This document shows, piece after piece, positions 1-9,469 of a stretch of 64,000 nt of DNA. Both the position numbers and the translations under genes were made by a program. The DNA lies in the NCBI RefSeq assembly GCF_047675955.1, contig NC_132912.1, positions 21,364,500 to 21,428,499 on the forward strand, in the 5' to 3' direction. Position 1 is the first letter of the stretch. Each line of letters begins with the position of its first letter. The notes under the pieces were generated by a model. The model ran no database searches. It was given only the letters and a program-made list of their open reading frames with translations, and was not told the DNA's origin. Origin of the DNA: Chlorocebus sabaeus (taxonomy: Eukaryota > Chordata > Mammalia > Primates > Cercopithecidae).

Positions 1-560
1 AGAATGTCAGAGGCAAATGTTGGCAGTGGCCTCTCAACCCAGGCCAAGGGAGAGAGATTCGTGATCTAATCTAACAACTCACTCTGCTTAGGCAAGACGG
101 CAGGGATCTCCCGCTGTGCAGGTGGACATAGCACATCATCTTACACTGGCATCATTAAACATTTGTATTAGAAAACCAACTCCCCTAGTTCTGATTTCTG
201 AGATCCCTAAGCAGCTTCTTCGTATAGAATTTGACTTCCCATGTAGCCTGCCTTTGCTGTTGGTCAAAGGTTGCCAGCATTCGGTCCCCCTTGGCCCTTT
301 TAATCATGAGAAATTGGCAGGCATTTTGGTTTATCCATCATTCCCTGAGTTTGGTTCATATGACTCCAGCCATGAGAAACATTCCATTCCCCATAACCCA
401 TGGGTTGACAAATGAGGATTTTGTGCCTCTGAGGCTAAGGACCACACTCTCGATGCTAAAAAAAAAAAAAAAAATTATCCAAGGAAATATTATAAATTCA
501 TAGACTGCCTGACAACACCCAGTGAAGACCCTCCTGTTGGAACCTCCTCACCAAGAAGTT
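1..560. other. Unassigned non-Alu block with internal A-run
   Basis: I recognise no repeat family or gene here. Open frames cover part of it but start at non-ATG codons or show no family features. A run of A at about 460-475 could be the tail of an old retrotransposed fragment reading left to right, but no AATAAA lies just upstream. Confidence 0.4.
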
Positions 561-572
561 GTTGTGACTGTT

Positions 573-884
573 TTGGTTTTTTTTTTTTTTGAGACGGAGT
601 TTTGCTCTTGTTGCCCAGCCTAGAGTGCAATGGTGCGATCTCATCTCACTGCAGCCTCTGCCTCCAGGGTTCAAGCAATTCCCCTGCCTCAGCCTCCCAA
701 GTAGCTGGGATTACAGCTGCCTGCCACCATGCCCAACTAATTTTTGTGTTTTTTTTTTTTTTTTTAGTAGACATGAGGTTTCACCATTTTGGCCAGGCTG
801 GTCTTGAACTCGTGACCTCAAGAGATCCACCTGCCTCAGCCTCCCAAAGTGCTGGGATTACAGATGTGAGCCACCACACTCGGC

Positions 885-886
<2 letters not shown>
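573..886 (-). mobile_element. Alu: AluS-type SINE
   Basis: T-tract at the left edge, then the reverse-complement Alu body ending in a decayed GGCTG. A second T-run at about 750-765 marks the expanded middle A-rich linker. Confidence 0.95.
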
Positions 887-887
<1 letters not shown>

Positions 888-923
<36 letters not shown>

Positions 924-1204
924 AGACAGAGTCTCGCTGTGTCACCCAGGCTGGAGTGCAGTGGCCGGATCTCAGCTCACTGCAAGCTCCGCCTCCCAGG
1001 TTCATGCCATTCTCCTGCCTCAGCCTCCCAGGTAGCTGGGACTACAGGCACCTGCCACCTCGCCTGGCTAGTTTTTTGTGTTTTTTAGTAGAGACGGGGT
1101 TTCACCGTGTTAGCCAGGATGGTCTCGATCTCCTGACCTCGTGATCCGCCGGTCTCGGCCTCCCAAAGTGCTGGGATTACAGGCTTGAGCCACCGCACCC
1201 GGCC
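888..1204 (-). mobile_element. AluYR: AluY of the Old World monkey AluYR type
   Basis: Full-length, long T-tract at 888-922. On the plus strand it reads GGCCGGATCTCAGC, CACCTCGCCTGGCTAG, GGTCTCGGCC and AGGCTTGAGCCACCG. These positions match the cercopithecid AluYR pattern rather than human AluY. Young by its low divergence. Confidence 0.9.
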
Positions 1205-1453
1205 TTTTTTTTTTTTTAAATACAAAGTCTTACTCTGTCCACCAGGCTGGAGTGCAGCAGCGTGTTCTCAGCTCACTGCAGCCTCAACCTCCTGGGCTCA
1301 TGTGATTCTCCCACCTCGACCTCCCAAGTAGCTGGGACTACAGGTGCTTACCACAGCACCTGGCTAATGATTAAATTTTTGGTAGAGACGGGGTCTCGCT
1401 ATGTTGTCCAGGCTGGTCTCAGACTCCTGGCTTCAAACGTTCCTCCTGCCTCT
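1205..1453 (-). mobile_element. Alu: AluJ-like SINE, 5' truncated
   Basis: Older, diverged Alu directly abutting the AluYR. It stops in the second monomer near TCCTCCTGCCTCTG, so the element's 5' end is missing. Confidence 0.9.
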
Positions 1454-1649
1454 GTTGGGAGCAATTGAATTCATTCTTGGTAAAGGGCCTCCATGTCATT
1501 TACAATAACCTGTCATCAAGGACCCAAAGCTGGTGCTGATATGAGTCTCCTGTCACCTCTCATCAGAGCCCAATTAAGGGACAGGCTAGACAGAAAGATG
1601 ACAGAAGGACAAATGTCAGGCTCTCACTTCAGCACCTCTCCTCATTCAG

Positions 1650-1800
1650 GAACAGATGGAGCCCGTGCCAGTGTGACCCAGGGCAGAGGTCAGGCTGCTG
1701 TTCTGTTTTGTGTGTCTCTGGTCTCCTGTGCCCCCTAGGGCTGGTGGAGCCTCAATGTCCTCCAACTCAGACATCTTCTCTGCTGTTGGTTCCGTAGCCA
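1650..1800 (+). repeat. Three-copy unit, copy 1
   Basis: Core TCCTGTGCCCCCTAGGGC then TGGAGCCTCAATGTCCTCC. It is homologous to 2020-2140 on the same strand and to 2780-2940 on the opposite strand. Beyond the core, CATCTTCTCTGCTGTT aligns with the matching part of copy 3. Confidence 0.7.
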
Positions 1801-2004
1801 GCTGCATACCGCCTCCATGCGGGTGCCCCTCCCTGGTGGCTGCGTTTGCCCAGGGGACCAGCATGCTGTCACATGCTAAGGCAAAGAAGAGGAAGAAACA
1901 ATCCCTTGTTAGTGGCAAAACATGACTTCTGTCTTCATAGGACCATGATACCTTCGGTCTAGGATCTTAAAACCTCCCCCACTCATGCCCCAAGTCCGAT
2001 ATTG

Positions 2005-2140
2005 TGGGATGACCCTGCCCCACCCGCTGTGCACTGCACTCGGTGCAGCCTGATGTTCAGTTTTGTGTAGCCCTGGCATCCTGTGCTCCCAGGCTGGCTG
2101 GAGCCTTGATATCCTCTAACTCAGACATATTAAGGCCACG
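2005..2140 (+). repeat. Three-copy unit, copy 2
   Basis: Core GTGCAGCCTGATGTTCAG, then ATCCTGTGCTCCCAGGCTGG and TGGAGCCTTGATATCC. It aligns over about 80-130 bases to copy 1 and, as reverse complement, to copy 3. Confidence 0.75.
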
Positions 2141-2280
2141 TATATGTGGAGAGATTTCAGCGCATTATCTACTGAGAACGCTGATGACTTGAGGCAGTGC
2201 CAGAGCCCTTCTCCAACTGAATACTTCACATTCCCACCCAGTGACTCAGGCTGACTCACCAGGATGCCCTTCCCCTTTGT

Positions 2281-2702
2281 CTTTTTTTTTTTTTTTTAAC
2301 TTTTATTTTAGGTTCAATAGTACAAGTGTAGGTTTGTGACATAGGTAAATTCATTGTCATGGGGGTTTGTTGTACAGATTATTTCATCGTCCAGGTATTG
2401 AGCCTAGTACCCATTAGTTATTTTTCCTGATCCTCTCCCTCCTCCCATCCTTCACCCTCCGGTACACCCCAGTGTGTGTTGTTCCCTTTTATGTGTCCAC
2501 GTATTCCCATCATTTAGCTCCTACTTACAAATGAAAACGTGTTGTATTTGGGTTTCTGTTTCTGTGTTAGTTCGCTAAGGATAACAGCTTTCAGCTCCAT
2601 TCATGTTCCTGCAAAGGACATGATCTCACTCTTTTTTATGGCGTATTCCATATTCCATGGTGTATATGGACCACATTTTCTTTATTCAGTCTACCATTGA
2701 TG
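2281..2702 (-). mobile_element. LINE-1: L1 3' end (primate L1PA/L1PB class)
   Basis: T-tract at 2281 followed by the familiar reverse complement of the L1 ORF2 end and 3' UTR, including CTTTTATTTTAGGTTCAATAG and CAAAGGACATGATCTCACTC. 5' truncated. It lies between copies 2 and 3 of the local three-copy unit. Confidence 0.92.
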
Positions 2703-2779
2703 ATGTCCTCCTCCTTTGACTGGGATCCAGCAGGAGACTAAAAAGGGGCTTCCTGTTTGATTTACACCGTTTTGCATTC

Positions 2780-2940
2780 CTTTCACCTCCAATCACCAAG
2801 GAGTGAACAGCAAAGAGAAGATTTCTGAGCAGCTATTAAGGCTCCAACCAGCAGGGGAGCACAGGAGGCCAGGGATACATGAAACTAAACATCAGGCTGC
2901 ACCGGGGCGGTGCACGGGGATGGTGTAGGGTATGTTCCTT
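2780..2940 (-). repeat. Three-copy unit, copy 3 (inverted)
   Basis: On the plus strand AAGGCTCCAACCAGCAGGGG through CATCAGGCTGCACCGGGG. Its reverse complement aligns base for base, with scattered mismatches, to 2020-2115 and continues into similarity with copy 1. Confidence 0.75.
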
Positions 2941-3089
2941 AATTTCTGCCTACTTTCCCAACTGCCTTCTGGCTGCATGTCGGTTTAAGGGCCCTCTCAG
3001 CATCTGATCCTTCTCTTCAGGCCTCAATTTTGTTGCCTCTCCTATTCCTACTTCCCTTCCTTTTCTCAAATCCACAAACATCTCTGGTA

Positions 3090-3270
3090 ATCATGATAGC
3101 CAATACCTTACGACGCTTACTATGTGTCTGGCATTCTTTCAAGGGCTTTGTGTGTATTAACAAGTTGAATGTTCACACTCGTCCTTGGAGGCCACTCACT
3201 ATCATACTCTCCATATTAAAATTGACAAAGATGTGTTCAGAGTCTTGCCTGAGGCCACCCAGCCTCCTAT
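3090..3270 (-). mobile_element. MIR: MIR SINE
   Basis: Reverse complement of the MIR 3' half: TACTATGTGTCTGGCATTCT, GTGTGTATTAACAAG, then a decayed segment reading into CTTGCCTGAGGCCACCCAG. Confidence 0.75.
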
Positions 3271-3382
3271 TCTCAAAGAGACAACAGAAGAGCTTCCTTG
3301 TTAAAAGAAACAGCTAACATTGATCATAGAGGTGAAAGACCTACCTAATAATTTATCAAATAACTTATCAAATAACTTCTTC

Positions 3383-3562
3383 TTTTTTTTTTTTTTTTTT
3401 TTTTTTTAGGAGAAGAGGTCTCACTCTGTTGCCTAGGCTGGAATGTGAGTGCAGTGGTGCAATCACAGCTCACCGTAGCCTCTAACTCCTGGCCTCAAGC
3501 AATCCTCCCGCCTCAGCCTCCCAAGTAGCTGGGATTACAGGCACATGCCTCCATGCCCAATA
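3383..3562 (-). mobile_element. Alu: Alu left-monomer type fragment (FLAM/AluJ)
   Basis: T-tract 3384-3407, then one diverged Alu monomer ending near CATGCCTCCATGCCCAA. Confidence 0.85.
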
Positions 3563-3649
3563 TCTGTAATGATTCTAATCTGCTACTCAGAGACCTGGTC
3601 TCTGTGTAAGTCATTTTGAATTTTTGTTGAGAGCCCGGTAAAGTGAAAA

Positions 3650-3744
3650 GTGTACATGGGCTTTGAAGGTAAAATCTCTGTTAAACCACCTGCTAGTTAT
3701 GTGACCATGGACAAGTTATTTGGCCACTCTGAGCTTCCATGTTT
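3650..3744 (+). mobile_element. MIR: MIR SINE, 5' part
   Basis: GCTAGTTATGTGACCATGG and ACAAGTTATTTGGCC match the MIR core in plus orientation. The element is cut by two Alus and resumes at 4421. Confidence 0.8.
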
Positions 3745-4077
3745 CGGGTAGATTTGTTTTGGTTTGGTTGTTGTTGTTGTTGTTTTGTTTTGTTTTGTTT
3801 TGTTTTGAGACAGGATCTCTCTGTCACCCCGTCTGGAGTACAGTGTTGTGATCTCGGCTCACTGCGACACTGCGACCTCTGCCTCTGGGGCTCCAGCGAT
3901 CCTCCCACCACAGCCTCCTGAGTGGCTGGGACTACAGGCAGATGTCACCACACCTGGCTAATAGAAACAGGTTTCACCATGTTGCCCAAGCTGGTCTTGA
4001 ACTCCTGGGCTCAAGCAATCTACCTGCCTCAGCCTTTCAAAGTGCTGGGATCACAGGCATGAGCCATCATCCCAGCC
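3745..4077 (-). mobile_element. Alu: Alu SINE with GTTT-rich tail
   Basis: The left end is an expanded GTT/GTTTT tail (3755-3806). Flanked by GAGCTTCCAT at 3731 and 4078, which is its target-site duplication. Confidence 0.93.
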
Positions 4078-4092
4078 GAGCTTCCATTTTTT

Positions 4093-4418
4093 GTTTTATT
4101 TTATTTATTTATTTATTTTTAATTTTTTTTTTTTTTCGATGGAGTTTTCCTCTTGTTGCCCAGGCTGGAGAGCAGTGGTGCTACCTGGGCTCACTGCAAC
4201 CTCCGCCTTCCGGATTCAAGCAATTCTCCTGCCTCAGCCTCCCAAGTAGCTGGGATTACAGATGCCTGCCATGATGCCCAGCTAATTTTTTGTATTTTTA
4301 GTAGAGACGGGGTTTCACCATGTTGGCCAGGCTGGTCTCGAACTCCTGGCCTCAAGCAATCCGCCTGCCTCAGCCTCCAAAGTGGTGGGGTTATAGGCAT
4401 GAGCCACTGCGGCTGGCT
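4093..4418 (-). mobile_element. Alu: AluS SINE, second insertion at the same site
   Basis: T-rich left end, full body ending GGCTGGCT. Flanked by GCTTCCAT copies at 4080 and 4419. Confidence 0.93.
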
Positions 4419-4552
4419 GCTTCCATGTTTTTAGTCTGTACAATGGGGATAAGACAATAATACCTTCCTTACTCAGGTATTGTAACTTAAAAAGATACTG
4501 TGCAAGAAGCACTTAGTGCAGTACCTGGCACAGAGAAGATGCTCAGTAAATG
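4419..4552 (+). mobile_element. MIR: MIR SINE, 3' part
   Basis: Continues the MIR begun at 3650: ACAATGGGGATAAGACAATA, then GTACCTGGCACAGAGAAGAT and GCTCAGTAAATGAGAG. Confidence 0.85.
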
Positions 4553-4743
4553 AGAGTTTTTTCCATACATTTCTCAGAAAACCTCATATAATGGCTTTAT
4601 CCTTCAAATAGATAGCCCACTGTGCCTCCCAAATGCTACTAATCATATACTCTGCTTTTTATGTCATTTATACTCCTGATTTATCTGCCCCCTGACATAC
4701 TCCCGAAAGACATGAAATATGTTTATTCATCTCTGATCCTCTG

Positions 4744-4911
4744 GTTTTTTTTTTTATTTTTTATTTTTTGAGACAGGATCTCTCTGTTGCCCAGGCTGAA
4801 ATGCAGTGGTACGACCTTGGCTCATTGCAACTATTGCAATCTTCCCACCTCAGCCTCCCGAGTAGCTGGGACTACAAGCATGCACTGCCACTCCTGGCTA
4901 ATTTTTGTAAG
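4744..4911 (-). mobile_element. Alu: Older Alu, first part
   Basis: Diverged Alu interrupted in its linker by the AluY at 4912-5220. It resumes at 5221. ATTTTTGTA flanks the break on both sides. Confidence 0.93.
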
Positions 4912-5220
4912 TTTTTTTTTTTTTTTTTTTTGAGGCAGAGTCTCGCTCTGTCACCCCGGCTGGAGTGCAGTGGCGCAATCTCGGCTCACTGCAAGCTCCG
5001 CCTCCTGGGTTCATGCCATTCTCCTGCCTCAGCCTCCCAAGTAGCTGGGACCACAGGCGCCCGCCACCACACCCGGCATTTTTTTTTTTTTTTTGTATTT
5101 TTAGTAGAGACGGAGTTTCACCGTGTTAGCCAGGATGGTCTCGATCTCCTGACCTCGTGATCCGCCCACCTCGGCCTCCCAAAGTGCTGGGATTACAGGA
5201 GTGAGCCACCGCACCCGGCC
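4912..5220 (-). mobile_element. AluY: AluY inserted in an older Alu
   Basis: Low-divergence AluY pattern (CTGCAAGCTCCGCC, CCTGACCTCGTGATCCGCC), ending CACCGCACCCGGCC. Target-site duplication AATTTTTGTAAG at 4900 and AATTTTTGTACG at 5221. Confidence 0.95.
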
Positions 5221-5356
5221 AATTTTTGTACGTTTTATAGAGACGGGGTTTTGCCATGTCATCCAGGCTAGTCTCCAACTCCTAGACTCAAGCGATCCAC
5301 CTGCCTAGCTCTCCCAGAGTCCTGGGATTATAGGCGTGAGCCACTGGGCCCAGCCC
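5221..5356 (-). mobile_element. Alu: Older Alu, second part
   Basis: Continuation of the Alu begun at 4744, ending CCACTGGGCCCAGCC. Confidence 0.93.
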
Positions 5357-5394
5357 CTCTGATCCTCTAAGGACCCCTAAGATATAATAGTCAA

Positions 5395-5640
5395 TGAAAA
5401 GCTCAAACAGCAAGGTAAAAATAATAATAATAATAAATAGATATAGGGAAATACCATTTATTTGTGTTTTAAATGAAACATACATATATGCACATATATA
5501 TGCATTCAAAATTTTTAGAGGAATAAACAAGAGATTATTAACACAGTTTATCTCTGGGAATGGGTGAAAAGGAAGCAATGACTTGCCTTCTTGGTTCTAG
5601 CCTTTTTTTTTTTTTTTAACCATGTCAGATATTAATTTTA
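5395..5640 (+). mobile_element. Probable L1M 3' UTR fragment
   Basis: Resembles old L1M 3' ends in TTATCTCTGGGAATGGG and the AT-rich flank. An ATA microsatellite sits at about 5419-5441. The family call is weak. Confidence 0.4.
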
Positions 5641-5689
5641 CAATTAAAAAGAGGAAAAAGAATGTTGTATGCATGATGATATGTCAATG

Positions 5690-6130
5690 TTTAGATCAGT
5701 CACCTGAAAAGGCAGCCCAAAAGATTTTACGTTTTGGAGATTCTAAGAATCTGGGAATTCTGAGCTTCTGAATGGAGAATCTCTGCATCTCAATTCTGAA
5801 ATTCTGAGAATCTCCAACTCTAATCCAGCTGATTGGGGCACAGAAAGCATAGCTGGATGTGACTCCAACCAGGAGCTGCAGCCTAGACCACTGGAATGAG
5901 CCCTGTTTGAAGAAAGAGTGTTTTTAGCAGAAGGATACTCAGAAAACTGGGAGCTCCAAAGAGCTTGCGATGAAACCATAAGCATATTGGTGGTTCTGGA
6001 GAACTGGGTTCCATTTGCAGAGAAGGAGCGATTCACCAGAGTTACCATCATCGCAATGGAACATTCTTTATGGCTATCCAAATCCCTTTTCTCTAATTCC
6101 ATGCTGACCACATACATGACTTAGGGTAAG
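5690..6130. other. Unassigned block with a self-complementary segment
   Basis: No family recognised. 5737-5752 (GGAGATTCTAAGAATC) and 5799-5815 (ending GAGAATCTCC) are partly reverse complementary, with several intervening ATTCTGAG-like repeats. Short open frames on both strands overlap each other and look accidental. Confidence 0.4.
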
Positions 6131-6530
6131 TTATGCTAGCTGTTATAATGGATAATTCTGAAATGCACTGGCTTACAGCCATAAAACTTTTATGTGTCTG
6201 TCACATCACATTCCAATGAGAATTGGGCCAGGAGTAGGCTGTACTCCACAAAGTCATTCAGGGACCAAGGACCATTTAATACTGTGGCACCACCCTCCAC
6301 AGGCTCCCTGAAGTACCGTCCATTGAGCTGATTGATGGGGGGATGAGCAATGGTGGAGAAAGCACACCCACTCCTAAGACTCTTGGCCCAGAGGTAACAC
6401 ACATCACTTTGGCTCATATTCCAGTGGAGATAACTCCTCATATGGCCCCATCTAGATGACAGGAAGGAGCAAGGGGCAGGCAATGTTGTCTAGCAGTATA
6501 CCAAGGAAAAGGAAGACGACATGAACATGG
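6131..6530 (-). repeat. Ancient interspersed repeat, unnamed family (copy A)
   Basis: AGCTGTTATAATGGATAATT, TCATTCAGGGACCAAGG and ACACATCACTTTGGCTC align with 12733-13170 and more weakly with 26479-27310 and 42755-43360. The left edge resembles the reverse complement of a MaLR-type LTR end, so an old LTR is possible. Confidence 0.5.
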
Positions 6531-6593
6531 GTGAGTATCAACAGTTACTCTCACACCAAGTAATATTCTAATTATTATTTGTTATTTACTATT

Positions 6594-6885
6594 AAGAGGC
6601 AGAGTCTTGCTCTGTGGCCCAGGCTGGAGTGCAGTGATGCAATCATAGTTCACTGCAACCTTGAACTCCTGGGCTCAAACGATCTTCCCTCCTCAGCCTC
6701 CTGAGAAGCCAGAACCGCAGGCACATACCACCACACCTAGCTAATGTTTTTTTATTATTATTTTTTGTGGAAATGGGGCCTTGCTATGTCATCCAGATTG
6801 GTCTCAAATTCCTGGGCTCAAGCGATTCTTCTGCCTCAGCCTCCCAATGTGTAGGGATTACAGGTGTGAGCCACTGCACTTAGCC
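6594..6885 (-). mobile_element. Alu: AluJ SINE
   Basis: Diverged full-length Alu, from GAGGCAGAGTCTTGCTCTG to GCCACTGCACTTAGCC. Confidence 0.93.
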
Positions 6886-7237
6886 TTTGATTATTTATTT
6901 AGGCTGACTAGCATATTAAGTCTAGAAAGAGGGAGACACAAAAAAGGTATGTGAGTATCCCCATCACTACAGAGCTATGTCTCCTATCCTAACTGACAAA
7001 TCATCTTTCTAGTTCATACATCTCTTGGTTGTGACTTTACTTTTATTGCAGGTTATCCCTGAAGAACGTATTCAACACTGGGTATGCTAATAAGGTGAAG
7101 GTTTCTTATTTTGTAAACCTGGGAACAGAACTGTGGGCCATGCTAACCTCAACAGGACACTGCAAACCTATGAGGTCCTTTCTAACCAGCCAGATAGCCA
7201 ACCTCTAAAACATCTCCACCTCTTCTCTCTAAAACGT
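6886..7237. other. No feature seen
   Basis: AT-rich single-copy-looking sequence between two Alus. I see no repeat family, splice-bounded frame or motif. Confidence 0.4.
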
Positions 7238-7238
7238 C

Positions 7239-7526
7239 AGCCAGGCCAGTCTCAGTGGTTCATACCTGTAATCCTAGCACTTTGGGAGGCCAAGGCGGGT
7301 GGATCACCTGAGGTCAGGAGTTCAAAACCAGCCCAGCCAACATGGTAAAACCCCGTCTCTACTAAAAATGCAAAAATTATCCAGGTGTGGTGGCTCACAC
7401 CTGTAATCCCAGCTACTCGGGAGGCTGAGGAAGGAGAATCATTTGAACCCAGGAGGTGGAGGTTGCAGTGAGCTGAGATTGTACCATTGCACTCCAGTCT
7501 GAGCAACAAGAGTGAAACTCCATTTC
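7239..7526 (+). mobile_element. Alu: AluS SINE
   Basis: Two monomers from CCAGGCCAGTCTCAGTGG to GTGAAACTCCATTTC. The tail has become an AAAT microsatellite. Confidence 0.94.
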
Positions 7527-7546
7527 AATAAAATAAATAAATAACA

Positions 7547-7577
<31 letters not shown>

Positions 7578-7580
7578 ATA
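7527..7580. repeat. (AAAT)n microsatellite
   Basis: About a dozen AAAT units with one interruption, grown from the tail of the Alu to its left. Confidence 0.95.
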
Positions 7581-7688
7581 TAAAACTTCAGCCATTCTAA
7601 GAACTGTCAGCTTCTGCTTTTGGAAAAGTATACTTTAGGGTTTACCTAGACAGGGAAATAATTTTTCAAATTTAAGTTACTTGTTAGT

Positions 7689-7992
7689 GGCCAGGCACAG
7701 TGATGCACACCTGTAACCCTAGCACTTTGGGAGGCTGAGGCATAAGAATGGCTTGAGCCCTGGATTTCAAGACCAGACTGGGCAACATTGCAAGACCTTG
7801 TCTCTACAAAAAAATTTAAAAATTAGCCAGGCATGGTGGCACATGCCTGTAGTCCCAGCTACTAGGGAGGCTGAGGTGGGAGGATCACTTGAACTCAGGA
7901 GGTTGAGACTAGAGTGAGCTATGATCATGCCTCTGCACTCCAGCCCTGGGAGACAGAGCAAGACCCTGTCTCAAAATAATAAATAAATAAAC
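7689..7992 (+). mobile_element. Alu: AluJ SINE
   Basis: From GGCCAGGCACAGTGATGC to CTGTCTCAAAATAATAAATA. Diverged, with an AAT/AAAT tail that runs straight into the next Alu. Confidence 0.94.
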
Positions 7993-8282
7993 AGGCTGGG
8001 CACAGTGACTCATTCCTGTAATCCCAGGACTTTGGGAGGCCAAGGCAGGTAGATCACTTGAGGTCAGAAGTTTGCGAGCAGCCTGACCAACATGGTGAAA
8101 CCCCATCTCTAATAAAAATACAAAAATTAGCTGGGTATGGTGGTATGCACCTGTAATCCCAGCTACCTGGGAGGCTGAAGTGGGAGAATCTCTTGAACCA
8201 GGGAGGTGGAGGTGGCAGTGAGCTGAGGCAACAAAGAGAGATTCTGTCTCAAATAGTAATAATAATTAATAAATGAATAAAT
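7993..8282 (+). mobile_element. Alu: AluS SINE with a deletion in the right monomer
   Basis: Body from AGGCTGGGCACAGTGAC. Near 8221 GCAGTGAGCTGAGG joins GCAACAAAGAGAG directly, so the usual 'gatcgtgccactgcactccagcct' stretch is lost. Tail is AAT-rich. Confidence 0.92.
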
Positions 8283-8337
8283 TACTTGATAGTGATCAAG
8301 GATCAGACAGAGGGTGAGGTCTTCACATGGGATGAGT

Positions 8338-8745
8338 ACATTTCTTTCATTTGGCTGCCATGGCAAATTGCCACAAACTTGGTGCTTAAAACATCAGAAA
8401 TATATTCCCTTACACTTCTGGAGGCCAGAAATCTGGAAACAAGGTGGTAGCAAAGCCGTGCTCCCTCCAAAACTTCTACAGGAGGAGGCTTGCTTGCCTC
8501 TTCCAGCATCTAGTGGTCCCAGGCACTCCTTGTCATGAGGCTGCATCACTCCAGTCTCCGCCCCCATCTTCATGTGGCCTTCTCCCTTGTGTCTCTCTGT
8601 ATTCCCCTTTGCTGCCTCATACAGAAACTCATCATTGGTTTTAGGGGCCACCCTAACCCAGGATGACCTCATCTTGAGATTCTTACCTTAGTTATATCTG
8701 CGAAGGCCATTATTCCAACTAAGATCGCATTCAGGGGTTCCGGGT
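8338..8745 (-). mobile_element. MLT1-type (ERVL-MaLR) LTR
   Basis: Plus strand reads GCCACAAACTTGGTGCTTAA, CTTCTGGAGGCCAGAAATCT and CTCCATCTTCA-like segments in the order expected for a reverse-complement MLT1 LTR of the D/E kind. Heavily diverged. No internal retroviral sequence is attached. Confidence 0.65.
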
Positions 8746-8966
8746 AGACATATCTCTGGGAAGCAGGAAGGACCACGCAATGTACTATACCGAGTAGAAA
8801 AGCTTCCTGCTCAAGCTCGTCTCGCGTTCAGACAGGCCCTTAGCAAATGCTGACTGTGTAACCCTGGGTGCCTAGCTTCAGTGGTGCCACATGAGGCTGA
8901 TGCTAAGGTTTGCAAGCAGTCCTGCCAGAACACAGGGCACACTGAGGATCAGAAGTGCTTTTCTTA

Positions 8967-9447
8967 GCTGGATGTGGTGACTCACCCCTGTCGTCCCAGT
9001 GCTTTGGGAGGCCGAGGTGGGAGGACTGCTTGAGGCCAAAAGTTCAAGACAAGAAGTCAAGACAAGTCGAGATAAGACTGGGCAACACAGTGAGACCCTG
9101 TCTCACAAAAAAAAAGGAAAGTGAGAAAGAAGGAAGGAAGGAAGGAAGGAAGGAAGGAAGGAAGGAAGGAAGGAAGGAAGGAAGGAAGGAAGGGGAGAGA
9201 GAGGGAAAAAGAAAGATAGAGAAAGAAAGGAAAGGAAAGGAAGGGAAAGGAAAGGAAAGGAAAAGGAAAAGGAAAAGGGAAAGGGAAAGAAAAGTTAGCA
9301 GGCATAGTGATAAGCATGGTTCTAGCTACCCAGGAGGACTGCTTGAGCCCAGGAGTTCAAGGCTGTAGTGAACTGTGATCACGCCACTGAACTCCAGCCT
9401 GGGCAACATAGCAAGACCCTGTCTTTAAAAAAGGAAAGAAGGAAGAA
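8967..9447 (+). mobile_element. Alu: AluJ with linker expanded to a GGAA tract
   Basis: Left monomer 8967-9105, purine tract in place of the middle A-rich linker, right monomer 9292-9430. The whole unit is bracketed by AGAAGTGCTTTTCTTA at 8951-8966 and 9448-9463, so the two monomers and the tract are one insertion. Confidence 0.93.
9110..9291 (+). repeat. (GGAA)n and related polypurine microsatellite
   Basis: About 15 uninterrupted GGAA units (9131-9193), then GGAAA, GGAAAA and GAAAG variants. All purine on the plus strand. Long open frames encoding K/E/R repeats here, or poly-serine/phenylalanine on the other strand, are artefacts. Confidence 0.97.
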
Positions 9448-9469
9448 AGAAGTGCTTTTCTTAACATTC

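Noticed and set aside
602..1144. Open frame of 180 codons on the plus strand
   Set aside because: It runs through two antisense Alus; the protein is the usual Alu translation (CHHAQL-, SWDYR-like words).
7527..7580. Regularly spaced repeat that could suggest an array
   Set aside because: It is a simple AAAT microsatellite. No CRISPR-like repeat-spacer structure exists anywhere in the window.
9057..9368. Basic and poly-proline/serine frames
   Set aside because: They come from the GGAA microsatellite inside an Alu.
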